From Alloprevotella sp. oral taxon 473 str. F0040 (lineage in GTDB: Bacteria > Bacteroidota > Bacteroidia > Bacteroidales > Bacteroidaceae): DNA of 34,192 nucleotides. This document shows, piece by piece, positions 24,231 to 31,862 of the stretch. Location of the stretch: the NCBI RefSeq assembly GCF_000318095.2, contig NZ_KB290709.1:1-34192 (forward strand), written 5' to 3'. Both the position numbers and the translations under genes were made by a program. Position 1 is the stretch's first letter; the number at the start of each line of letters is the position of its first letter. The notes below the pieces were generated by a model. The model saw only the letters and a list, made by a program, of their open reading frames with translations, did not search any database and was not told where the DNA came from.

Positions 24231-26657
24231 ATGAAAGTACTCAAGTTTGGTGGTTCTTCTGTGGCCACACCACAAGCCATTCAGCAAGTCAGACAAATCG
24301 TGCAGCACACTGCTTCTCCCATGGTGATAGTGGTTTCTGCGCTGGGAGGAGTCACTGATCAACTCATCGCGCTCTCCCATCAAGCCACCAAAGGGGGAGA
24401 TGATTATCTGCCTGCGCTCGAAGCCCTCCATCAACGTCATTGCGACATGGTCAAAGCGGTGGTCGAAAAGGCTGAACAACCTGCTCTCTTAGAGTTGGTC
24501 AATCGCCGCTTTCGCGAATTGGGGAGTTTGCTTCAGGGCATCAGTCTTATCCAAGAACTTCCCCCTCGCATCGCCGACACCATCGTGGCTTACGGCGAAC
24601 TCCTTTCATCGGCTATCGTGGCACGCGCCATCGACAAAGCCATCTATATTGATGCACAGAAAATCATCAAAACACGCAAAGAGGGCGCGCGTCAAACCGT
24701 AGATTTTGAAGCCACTCATGCAGCCATTGAGCAGCACATGCACGCGCTGCCACAAATCACCGTCGTTGGTGGCTTCATTGCGAGCGATGTCACCACTGGG
24801 CACACCACCAACCTCGGACGTGGGGGCTCTGACTACACCGCTGCCATCATTGCTGCGGTACTCGGAGCAGAGGTGCTGGAAATCTGGACAGACGTAGATG
24901 GATTCATGACAGCCGACCCAAGAGTCATTCCCACGGCTTTCACCATCGACGAACTCACCTACGATGAGGCCACAGAATTGTGCAACTTCGGGGCAAAAGT
25001 CATCTATCCCCCCACCATCTTCCCAGTGTGCAAGGCGGGCATCCCCATTCTCGTGCGCAACACGTTCAATCCCACCGGTCGCCACACCATCATTCGCCAA
25101 GATGCAGCACCTGGTGAGCGACTCATCCGCGGCATTTCTTCCATCAACCAAACTGCACTCGTCACCGTGAGTGGTATGTCCATGGTGGGGGTAGTCGGTG
25201 TCAATCGCCGCATCTTCTCCTGCCTCTCCGATGCTGGCGTGAGTGTGTTCATGGTGGCGCAATCCACTTCCGAAACCTCCACTTCTCTCGCCGTCACCCC
25301 TTCACAAGCGGAACAAGCCTGCGCCATCCTCGATCAGGAGTTTGCCAAGGAAATCGAGTCTGGAGCCATGAATCCTGCGCAGTGCAACAACGATCTTGCC
25401 ACTGTCGCCATCGTGGGTCAAAACTTGCGCTACCACACCGGTACGGTCGGCCGTCTTTTCTCCGTCTTAGGACGAAATGGTATTGGGGTCAATGCCATTG
25501 CCTTGGGTGCTCTCGAACTCAGTGTGTCGCTTGTCATTCCTCAATCTCAGTTGCGCAAGGCGATTGGTGTGCTCCACGACAGCTTCTTCATGGGCAATTA
25601 CGAAGAGTTCAACCTCTTCCTCTGCGGTGTCGGCACAGTGGGGAGCCAGCTCATCGCGCAACTCCAATCGCAGGCAGAGACCCTGCGCCAAGAACGTGGT
25701 CTCAAAATCAATCTTGTCGGCATCTGCGGCCGTTCTTCCGCTGTTTATGCGCGCGAAGGACTCGACACTGCGCGTTACCGCGAACTCCTCGATGCTTCCA
25801 CCATTTCTGGGGGAATCGAGGCTATGCTCGATACCATCGAAGAGATGAATATGTTCAACTCCGTCTTTGTCGATTGCACAGCTTCAGCCGAGGTAGCAAA
25901 GCACTATGCGCGCTTGCTCGATCACCACGTCCATGTGGTCACTGCCAACAAGATTGCGGCATCGGGTGATTACGACAACTATCAGCGTCTCAAGTCGCTG
26001 GCTCGCCAACGTGGCGTGAAATTCCTCTTTGAAACCAATGTCGGTGCGGGCTTGCCCATCATTCACACCATCGATGATCTCATGGCTTCGGGCGACAAAA
26101 TCAAGAGCATCGAAGCGGTACTCTCTGGCACGCTCAACTATGTGCTCAATGCTCTCTCTTCCGAGGTGTCTTTCTCGCAAGCGGTGCGCCAAGCGCAGGA
26201 GGAAGGTTACAGCGAACCCGATCCACGCATCGACTTGAGTGGCATCGATGTGGTGCGCAAACTCACCATCTTGGCGCGTGAGAGCGGTTATCGTGTCGAG
26301 AGCAGCGACATCGAAGCGCGCCGCTTCTTGCCCGACCATCTGTTTGAAGGTTCGCTCGAAGATTTCTGGGCACAACTTCCTTCGCTCGATGCGCATTTTG
26401 AAGAAGAACGCCAACGTCTCGTGCGCGAAAACAAGTGCTGGCGCTTTGTGGCAGAGTGGCACGAAGGCAAGGGTAAAGTCGGTCTCAAGGAAATCCCACA
26501 AGGTCATCCCTTGTATCATCTCGAAGGCTCTAACAACATCCTTTGCCTCACCACCGAACGCTACGACACGCCCATGATCATTCGCGGTTATGGCGCAGGA
26601 GCTGCCGTCACTGCCGCTGGTGTCTTTGCCGATGTCATGCGTATCGCTCATCTCTAA
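24231..26657 (+). CDS. thrA: bifunctional aspartokinase / homoserine dehydrogenase
   Basis: An 808-residue fusion catalysing the first and third steps of the aspartate pathway toward threonine, methionine and lysine/DAP. The aspartokinase part opens with K-F-G-G-S-S-V-A (3-10) and has T-D-V-D-G-F-M-T-A-D-P-R-V (near 222). ACT regulatory domains lie at about 310-460 (V-S-G-M-S-M-V-G-V-V-G-V). The dehydrogenase part begins at the Rossmann motif G-V-G-T-V-G-S (about 466) and has T-A-N-K-I-A and L-S-G-T-L-N-Y-V-L. Length equals E. coli ThrA (about 820). Threonine feedback control is expected. In many relatives the gene is followed by other thr genes; here a terminator and non-coding DNA follow. 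No leader-peptide attenuator was recognised. Confidence 0.96.
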   Translation: MKVLKFGGSSVATPQAIQQVRQIVQHTASPMVIVVSALGGVTDQLIALSHQATKGGDDYLPALEALHQRHCDMVKAVVEKAEQPALLELVNRRFRELGSLLQGISLIQELPPRIADTIVAYGELLSSAIVARAIDKAIYIDAQKIIKTRKEGARQTVDFEATHAAIEQHMHALPQITVVGGFIASDVTTGHTTNLGRGGSDYTAAIIAAVLGAEVLEIWTDVDGFMTADPRVIPTAFTIDELTYDEATELCNFGAKVIYPPTIFPVCKAGIPILVRNTFNPTGRHTIIRQDAAPGERLIRGISSINQTALVTVSGMSMVGVVGVNRRIFSCLSDAGVSVFMVAQSTSETSTSLAVTPSQAEQACAILDQEFAKEIESGAMNPAQCNNDLATVAIVGQNLRYHTGTVGRLFSVLGRNGIGVNAIALGALELSVSLVIPQSQLRKAIGVLHDSFFMGNYEEFNLFLCGVGTVGSQLIAQLQSQAETLRQERGLKINLVGICGRSSAVYAREGLDTARYRELLDASTISGGIEAMLDTIEEMNMFNSVFVDCTASAEVAKHYARLLDHHVHVVTANKIAASGDYDNYQRLKSLARQRGVKFLFETNVGAGLPIIHTIDDLMASGDKIKSIEAVLSGTLNYVLNALSSEVSFSQAVRQAQEEGYSEPDPRIDLSGIDVVRKLTILARESGYRVESSDIEARRFLPDHLFEGSLEDFWAQLPSLDAHFEEERQRLVRENKCWRFVAEWHEGKGKVGLKEIPQGHPLYHLEGSNNILCLTTERYDTPMIIRGYGAGAAVTAAGVFADVMRIAHL

Positions 26658-26719
26658 TCCCCCTTTGTCACTACCATTACCGCCTTCCTAGGTAGGGTAA
26701 TACCTCATTTCATCGCGCC

Positions 26720-26760
26720 CGTCCGCATCAGAACACAAGTTTTGATGCGGACGAGCCGTT
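26720..26760 (+). terminator. terminator hairpin after thrA
   Basis: An 11-bp perfect stem, CGTCCGCATCA (26720-26730) with TGATGCGGACG (26743-26753), can be extended inward to a 4-nt loop. The T-run after it is weak (CCGTTTC), so termination may be inefficient. Confidence 0.6.
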
Positions 26761-26761
26761 T

Positions 26762-26968
26762 CTGGTGCAACCATCTTTCTTTGCTGCTTTCTTTCCCCTT
26801 CTGCCTTCTCTCCCTTCTCTCTCCCTTCATTCTCTTATCTTGCATTCGCTCTTCTTTCGCTCGCTTTTTTGTCTCCTTGCTTCTTCCTTTCTTCTTTCAC
26901 CCCATTTTCTATCCTTTTCCCTTGTCGCATATCCCTTTATTCATCCGTTCTTTTTGCTTTCCCTCTGC
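26762..26968 (+). other. polypyrimidine tract before repeat copy 3
   Basis: Over about 200 bp the + strand is strongly biased to C and T, with many CTTTCC, TTCTTC and CTCTCCC runs and few purines. Open frames across it are low-complexity Ser/Leu/Phe-rich artefacts. Such DNA can form triplex (H-DNA) structures. Confidence 0.6.
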
Positions 26969-27242
26969 CCCCTATAAGTATATGGGAGGATATGAGGCGA
27001 AAGTGAGAAAAATCGACAGAAAAGTGACATTTTTTCTTTGAGATCTTTCTATTTGAAAAGTCTATCTTGCAAAACTGTGTGATAACGTGCTGCAGAACAC
27101 ACCGACCTTCGCGAACTCTATCTCTTTTAGCGATTTCTTGTTCTGACCTAGTCTGTCTGTTTCCATCCATTTTCCCTAATTCGTGATAGGGTAGTGTAGG
27201 AGAGGACGAGTTCACTCGTCGCACTGTGGAAAACTCTCTCCT

Positions 27243-27676
27243 CGCGCGTACGTGCGCGCGCCCTACAGCGATTTTGCACTTTTTGCTTTCACAACCTTCA
27301 CACTCGCTTTGTCCGTTGTCTTCCTTTTCCCTTATTTTTCAAGGTATTATCCTCCTATAATCTCCCATATTTTTCCGAAAAACTCCGACATTTTTGGAGA
27401 AACCTCCGACGTTTTCTCAAATATCTCCGAGTGTTGTGGATAACTCTCCGATTTTCCCATTTTCTCCCCAAAATCTACTCTTTGCCCCCAGTTGTCCATA
27501 TACGGCTTATTTCATCCCATTTTCCTTGATTTTTTGCTCTTCTGCCACGTTTTTCTAAATGAATGCAAATAAATCGCTTGTATCTCGTTGTGCCCTAGTG
27601 TATTACAACGAAAAGTGTGAAGGTTGTGAAAGCAAAAACTACTATTTTGCAGGGTGCGCGCGTGCACGCACGCGCG
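27243..27676. repeat. inverted 22-bp arms with outer C/G palindromes, copy 3
   Basis: The arms 27280-27301 and 27617-27638 are perfect reverse complements of each other and identical to the copy 1 arms; they are 315 bp apart. The outer near-palindromes are CGCGCGTACGTGCGCGCG (27243-27260) and TGCGCGCGTGCACGCACGCG (27655-27674). Confidence 0.9.
27435..27443 (-). other. single perfect DnaA-box sequence
   Basis: TGTGGATAA is the reverse complement of the consensus DnaA box TTATCCACA. It lies in the CTCCGA tract of repeat copy 3. A one-mismatch copy (CTATCCACA) is at about 27805-27813. Two sites are not enough to call an origin. Confidence 0.3.
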
Positions 27677-27739
27677 AGAAACCTTGATTTTACATTTGTT
27701 AAGTTGGACGGGAAAGTTAGTAGGAACGACTTTCGTTAT

Positions 27740-28179
27740 GTTGGTATACCTAGCGAGGATATACCAGAAGTTACTTCGTACTTTCAAAATCGAAGTGTGT
27801 AGAGTCTATCCACACTTTTCGTGAATTGAAACGCAGCAGCACTAGGTCGGGCAAGTATATTTGGTTCAAGGCGTACGACAAGGCAATGGAACGTCGCAAG
27901 CGTTCCACACGCAATGCTGCCCTTGCTCCCGATTTTGCCGCACACAAACTCATTACAAAGTATTTGGGAGCCGTCGTCTATTTCGCAGATTCTTATGTCT
28001 CATGGCAGAAAGGAGCGATTGAAAATACAAACTCATCAGACAGTATATTCCAAAATAAGCCAACTTTGATGAAGTTACAGATAAAAAGATTGCGATCATA
28101 CAGAAGAAAATCAATAATAGACCCAGGCAAAATAATGTTTGAAACACCAAAAGCAGAGTTCTTCAAACGAGTAGCCTAA
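27740..28179 (+). pseudogene. decayed IS30-family transposase
   Basis: Pieces of an IS30-type transposase appear in more than one frame. There is a probable N-terminal HTH (E-V-T-S-Y-F-Q-N-R-S-V, stop, then F-R-E-L-K-R and R-S-G-K-Y near 27810-27860). An internal deletion follows, then the C-terminal catalytic part: F-A-A-H-K-L-I-T-K, V-Y-F-A-D-S-Y-V-S-W-Q-K-G-A-I-E-N. A frameshift near 28029 moves to K-L-I-R-Q-Y-I-P-K, a stop at 28056, then N-F-D-E-V-T-D-K-K and I-N-N-R-P-R, and back to the first frame for E-T-P-K-A-E-F-F-K-R by 28179. It is inactive. The left boundary is approximate. TTGACTCTACG just after it (28195-28205) may be a terminal repeat. Confidence 0.8.
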
Positions 28180-28273
28180 TTTTGCACTTGCCGGTTGACT
28201 CTACGTATTACGTAATTTTCTGTCTCATAACACAAAAAGACCATGAAAAAATCTTTGTAGAAAAAAAAATGTG

Positions 28274-28281
28274 TATATTTG
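28274..28281 (+). promoter_or_regulatory. candidate -7 box TATATTTG for the receptor gene
   Basis: An exact TAnnTTTG match with TTTG at 28254-28257 (16 nt upstream, slightly short). It gives a leader of about 205 nt. The AT-rich 312-bp gap from 28180 to 28491 holds nothing else recognisable. Confidence 0.45.
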
Positions 28282-28491
28282 CTGTTGTTTTTCAGCTTAG
28301 TATCTATTGTATGGATATTGTACTGCTGTGAAAATGAAATTTTCAGGAGATATCGGTGCTTGCTTATATGGTTGTTTATACATCTATGTTGACGTACCTC
28401 TTTGCAAGTCAATTACATAAAAAGTTATCCGACTCTAATTTGCCAGGAAAGGCGTATATTATAGGCTATTATATTTTATCCCTTTATCCTT

Positions 28492-31311
28492 ATGTCTTCA
28501 AACAGGTTCGTTCTTATATTTTTCGCAATTTTCATTACTGCTGTTTCATACGCGCAAGAGTCCACTGTTACGCTGCAAGGCGGTGTCCAAGATGTCTTCT
28601 TGAAGCGCGGTCTTTTTGATTGCCGTGTCGCCCTCTTCAACTCGGACAGTATTGAGGTGAAAAGCGATATTAAGGTCTATGAGATTGGTGAAGACAGCAT
28701 GCACGTCTCCACCATCTATTCCATCAATACTCCCAACGTGGCCGGCAACTACCTGATTCGCGTCCAAAAGCAGGGATACGCAGATGGATGGGCACAGGTC
28801 GTCATTCCGCAGGACAATCAGAAGAAACAGTTGTCTGTGCCTATGATTTCTTTGCGCAAGTTGATGCGCGAAAATCAATTGGGCGAGGCAGTTGTGCAGG
28901 CCACGCGCATCAAGGTGAAGATGCGCAACGACACCTTGGTCTACGATGCAGCTGCGTTCAACCTTCCTTCGGGTTCAAAGCTCTCTCACTTGATAGAGCA
29001 ACTTCCAGGAGCCACGATGAATGCAGCTGGCGAAATATTCATCAATGGGCGAAAGATTGATGAACTTACCCTCAACTCGCGTTCCTTCTTTCGTGGGAAC
29101 GAAGCCGTGTTGCTGGAAAACTTGCCCTACTACACTGTGAAAGAGTTGAAAGTCTTTGAGCGCCAACGCTTAGAGATGGTGATGCGTGGGCAGAAAGACG
29201 ACAGTCCCGAGTATGTGATGGACGTGAACCTGAAGAATGAATATTCCTTGGGAGCGATGGTCAATGCAGAAGCGGCGGGCGGTACGCACGAAAGGTATCT
29301 TACTCGTATCTTCGGGTTGCTCTTGACGCCTACCTCGACCATTGGAGCCTTTGCGAACTTGAATAATACGAACGACATCAGCCGCGCGATAGCGAGAGGA
29401 TGGAACCAAGGGGAAGGATTTATAATGGGCAATCAAAACAAGCCTTCCACGCGCAAAGCCGCAGGACTGACTTTCGAGTACCAATCGACGGAAAAGGCAA
29501 TGATGGGCTATCCAGCCTTAATGGAGTCTGCACAATTGTCATTCGATCACTATCAGAACTTGGACGCCTCGGGACGCTACAAAGAGAGCTTCCTGCCTTC
29601 GGGGAGTACTTTCGAGCGTATGCAGCGTAACCTGCAAACGACCATCAAAGCCGCGCAGCTCATCAATAAGTTCAATTACTTGCCTTGGTCTCTTAGCCAC
29701 TATTTGAGCGTAGGATACAAGGAAGACAAGGAGGCGTGGGACAAAGCTACGCAGCAGTGGAATGCACAGCAAACAATGGCGAGCCAACAAATCGATGCTT
29801 TGGGCAAAATAAAGCATTATAGTATGCTGTCTATGCTGGGGTTTTCTATACCCCATCTTCGCCGACTGAGTGTCGGTTTCAACAGCTTGTGGGAGCGTTC
29901 TGATCGAGATTATTTCCACCGCCAAACTACGGCTTTAGCTCATCAGTCCAATGATTATCGCCACGAGTACACCGATGCTCGCACTACGGAGTATCGTGTG
30001 GAGCCTTCACTGTCCTTCTACCAGAACTTGTCTTCGCTATGGTCTCTTCACTTCAAAGAGCAATACAAACTGAGCGGCAAGAGTAGTGATGACCAATACT
30101 TCCTGTTGAGCGATTTGAAAGGCTGGGGCTTGGAAGATAGTGTGCAGGTCAATCTCTTGCCCTCCAATCGCGATAGGCTTTGGCAGGCTTACGACAAGAC
30201 GAATAGTACAGCGTCGCACAGCCAACGTCACGAAAACGAATTTTCAGTTACCTTGAAACGGAGCAAGAGTGAGCACTTCCCCATCGACCTCACCTTGACT
30301 TTGCCACTTTACTTCCAGCGCGAACGCTTGGACTATCATCGTGGGGCGATGGACACGCTTGCCCATTACACGATGGTTGCACTTCATCCCTCTTTTTATC
30401 TCAGGCACAAACAGTGGTCGCTTCGTCTCGGATTTACTTCATCCACTCCTGGATTGATGAATATGATTCCCTATCGCGATGCCCGCAACAGCTTGGAGAT
30501 TATCGAGGGTAATCCTCTCTTGAAAACCAATCAGCGTTGGAATGCCAGTCTTTCGTATCAGCCCAAATGGCAAAGCCGTAGAGTCGGTATGACTTCTGGG
30601 CGGGCGGAAACCTCGTTCGTTTATCACCTCCGCTCCGTGGCGCAAGGATTTACCTACCAGGCACAGACTGGAGCAACGACCTATCGACCAGAAAACGTAC
30701 GTGGTAATTGGGCGTGGCAGTCGTCCTATCACACTACCATCTCTCTGCATCAAAATCAGCAGTGGTGGGTGGATAGCCATACCGCGGCCGACGTTTGGCA
30801 CTCGGTGGATTATGCCGCCCTTGATGGAATGGCGGATGCTGCGCTCAACAAGGTCGAAACCGTCAATCTCAACGAGTCGCTCAAATTGAGCTATAAAAGT
30901 CGACATACTAAGGTCGATCTGTTGGGAGGCGTGCTTTGGCGTCGTACTTGGGGGCATCGCCCCACGCAAACCTCCCTTTCGGCTTTCGACTTTCGCTATG
31001 GTTTCAACTTTCAGCAAACCATCCCACAGTGGAAAACGACGCTGAATGTCGAAACGACGGTGTTGAGTCGCCGTGGATATGGGAGCAGCGCGTTCAACAA
31101 GAGCGAGTGTGTGGTCAATGCCTCCCTCACCCAATCGCTGTGGCGCGATAAGTGGGAACTGACTTTAGAGGGACGCGACCTTTTCCACCAGCTTTCCAAT
31201 ACCACCTACGAGGTCAATGCACAGGGGCGCACCGAAACGTGGTATCGTGTCATCCCCAATTACCTCATGCTCCACCTCGTCTATAAGTTCAGCCTAAATC
31301 CAAAACGATAG
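28492..31311 (+). CDS. TonB-dependent-receptor-like outer-membrane barrel protein
   Basis: A 939-residue outer-membrane protein. The signal peptide is at about 1-22 (A-V-S-Y-A-Q). An N-terminal beta-sandwich-like domain (about 23-125) is followed by a plug-like domain (about 128-235) with R-N-D-T-L-V-Y-D-A-A-A-F, L-I-E-Q-L-P-G-A, I-F-I-N-G-R-K-I-D and L-L-E-N-L-P-Y-Y-T-V-K-E-L-K-V. The remainder is a large barrel rich in aromatic residues with alternating polarity, ending M-L-H-L-V-Y-K-F-S-L-N-P. It resembles the Bacteroidota outer-membrane beta-barrel family related to TonB receptors; no SusD partner is adjacent. The substrate is unknown. The gene is bracketed by transposase remnants and has no co-directional operon partner, which hints at acquisition by transfer. 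Confidence 0.85.
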   Translation: MSSNRFVLIFFAIFITAVSYAQESTVTLQGGVQDVFLKRGLFDCRVALFNSDSIEVKSDIKVYEIGEDSMHVSTIYSINTPNVAGNYLIRVQKQGYADGWAQVVIPQDNQKKQLSVPMISLRKLMRENQLGEAVVQATRIKVKMRNDTLVYDAAAFNLPSGSKLSHLIEQLPGATMNAAGEIFINGRKIDELTLNSRSFFRGNEAVLLENLPYYTVKELKVFERQRLEMVMRGQKDDSPEYVMDVNLKNEYSLGAMVNAEAAGGTHERYLTRIFGLLLTPTSTIGAFANLNNTNDISRAIARGWNQGEGFIMGNQNKPSTRKAAGLTFEYQSTEKAMMGYPALMESAQLSFDHYQNLDASGRYKESFLPSGSTFERMQRNLQTTIKAAQLINKFNYLPWSLSHYLSVGYKEDKEAWDKATQQWNAQQTMASQQIDALGKIKHYSMLSMLGFSIPHLRRLSVGFNSLWERSDRDYFHRQTTALAHQSNDYRHEYTDARTTEYRVEPSLSFYQNLSSLWSLHFKEQYKLSGKSSDDQYFLLSDLKGWGLEDSVQVNLLPSNRDRLWQAYDKTNSTASHSQRHENEFSVTLKRSKSEHFPIDLTLTLPLYFQRERLDYHRGAMDTLAHYTMVALHPSFYLRHKQWSLRLGFTSSTPGLMNMIPYRDARNSLEIIEGNPLLKTNQRWNASLSYQPKWQSRRVGMTSGRAETSFVYHLRSVAQGFTYQAQTGATTYRPENVRGNWAWQSSYHTTISLHQNQQWWVDSHTAADVWHSVDYAALDGMADAALNKVETVNLNESLKLSYKSRHTKVDLLGGVLWRRTWGHRPTQTSLSAFDFRYGFNFQQTIPQWKTTLNVETTVLSRRGYGSSAFNKSECVVNASLTQSLWRDKWELTLEGRDLFHQLSNTTYEVNAQGRTETWYRVIPNYLMLHLVYKFSLNPKR

Positions 31312-31396
31312 ATTCATCCCCTAATAAGCTCGTGCAAGCTCGAGACTGACAATGCAAGCTGTTCCCAAAGCCTCAGATAGCAGGTGTCAGAAGTGA

Positions 31397-31630
31397 AAGA
31401 AACACAAACTATTCTGCAAGCGAGCAGGCATAGAACCAACCATCGGACACTTGAAATCAGATCATCGTTTAGGACGCAACTTTTACAAGGGAGTGGTAGG
31501 GGATGCTGTGAACCTACTATTGGCAGCTGCTGCTTATAACTTCAAAAGAGCCATGAGAGCTCTTTTGACCCTGCTAAATAATAAGCGAAATGCTAAGCGA
31601 GAGAGCATCCACGAATGGATTCTCACTTAG
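31397..31630 (+). pseudogene. C-terminal fragment of an IS5-type DDE transposase
   Basis: An open frame without a start codon (in-frame stop at 31394) reads K-K-H-K-L-F-C-K-R-A-G-I-E-P-T-I-G-H-L-K, then D-H-R-L-G-R-N-F-Y-K-G and A-A-A-A-Y-N-F-K-R-A-M, ending at a TAG at 31628. This is the conserved C-terminal end of IS5-like transposases, including the catalytic Glu region (R-A-G-I-E-P). The N-terminal two thirds are absent, so it is a dead remnant. It begins about 85 bp after the receptor gene stop. From 31631 to 31793 nothing was recognised. Confidence 0.82.
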
Positions 31631-31793
31631 CTATGCTTTTTAAGGGACGATTAAATAGAAGAAATACTTATTAAAACAGATAAGCAAATATGAAGAGCTG
31701 TTTAAAAGATGCCTTGGATAAGGTTATGTTTCGTAGTGGAAGTCTAATTGAGACTATTGCTGTCAGATAAAAGTTTTTTGTGTGTAATAAAAT

Positions 31794-31826
31794 AAGGCTG
31801 AAACCCTCTTATTGGATTTCAGCCTT
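31794..31826 (-). terminator. terminator of the sulfatase gene
   Basis: The stem AAGGCTGAAA (31794-31803) with TTTCAGCCTT (31817-31826) has a loop of about 13 nt. On the minus strand it is followed by ATTTTATTA, as expected just after the sulfatase stop at 31863. Confidence 0.75.
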
Positions 31827-31862
31827 GTTTGTTATAGTAAGAGCTATTTCCAGACAGCAAAT

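Larger units (their letters stand above)
26968..27700 (+). repeat. composite intergenic repeat element, copy 3
   Basis: The box CCCCCTATAAGTATATGGG (26968-26986) and the following GGATATGAGGCGAAAG closely match copy 1; similarity continues to about 27066. The inverted arms are at 27280-27301 and 27617-27638, with C/G palindromes outside. Unlike copies 1 and 2 the CTCCGA tract (27371-27456) lies between the arms, so the modules have been rearranged. The right end GAGAAACCTTGATTTT (27676-27691) matches the right end of copy 1. No credible gene lies inside. Confidence 0.75.

Noticed and set aside
24606-26651. Antisense frames of 218 and 255 codons in thrA
   Set aside because: thrA is complete and well conserved; the antisense products have no recognisable features.
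26742-27443. Open frames through the polypyrimidine tract and repeat copy 3
   Set aside because: The translations are Leu/Ser/Phe runs produced by base bias, with no signal of a real protein.
27799-28204. GTAGAGTC/GACTCTAC as terminal inverted repeats of the IS30 remnant
   Set aside because: The left copy appears to fall inside the decayed transposase reading frame (HTH part), so it is unlikely to be the true left end; only the right copy is kept as a possibility.
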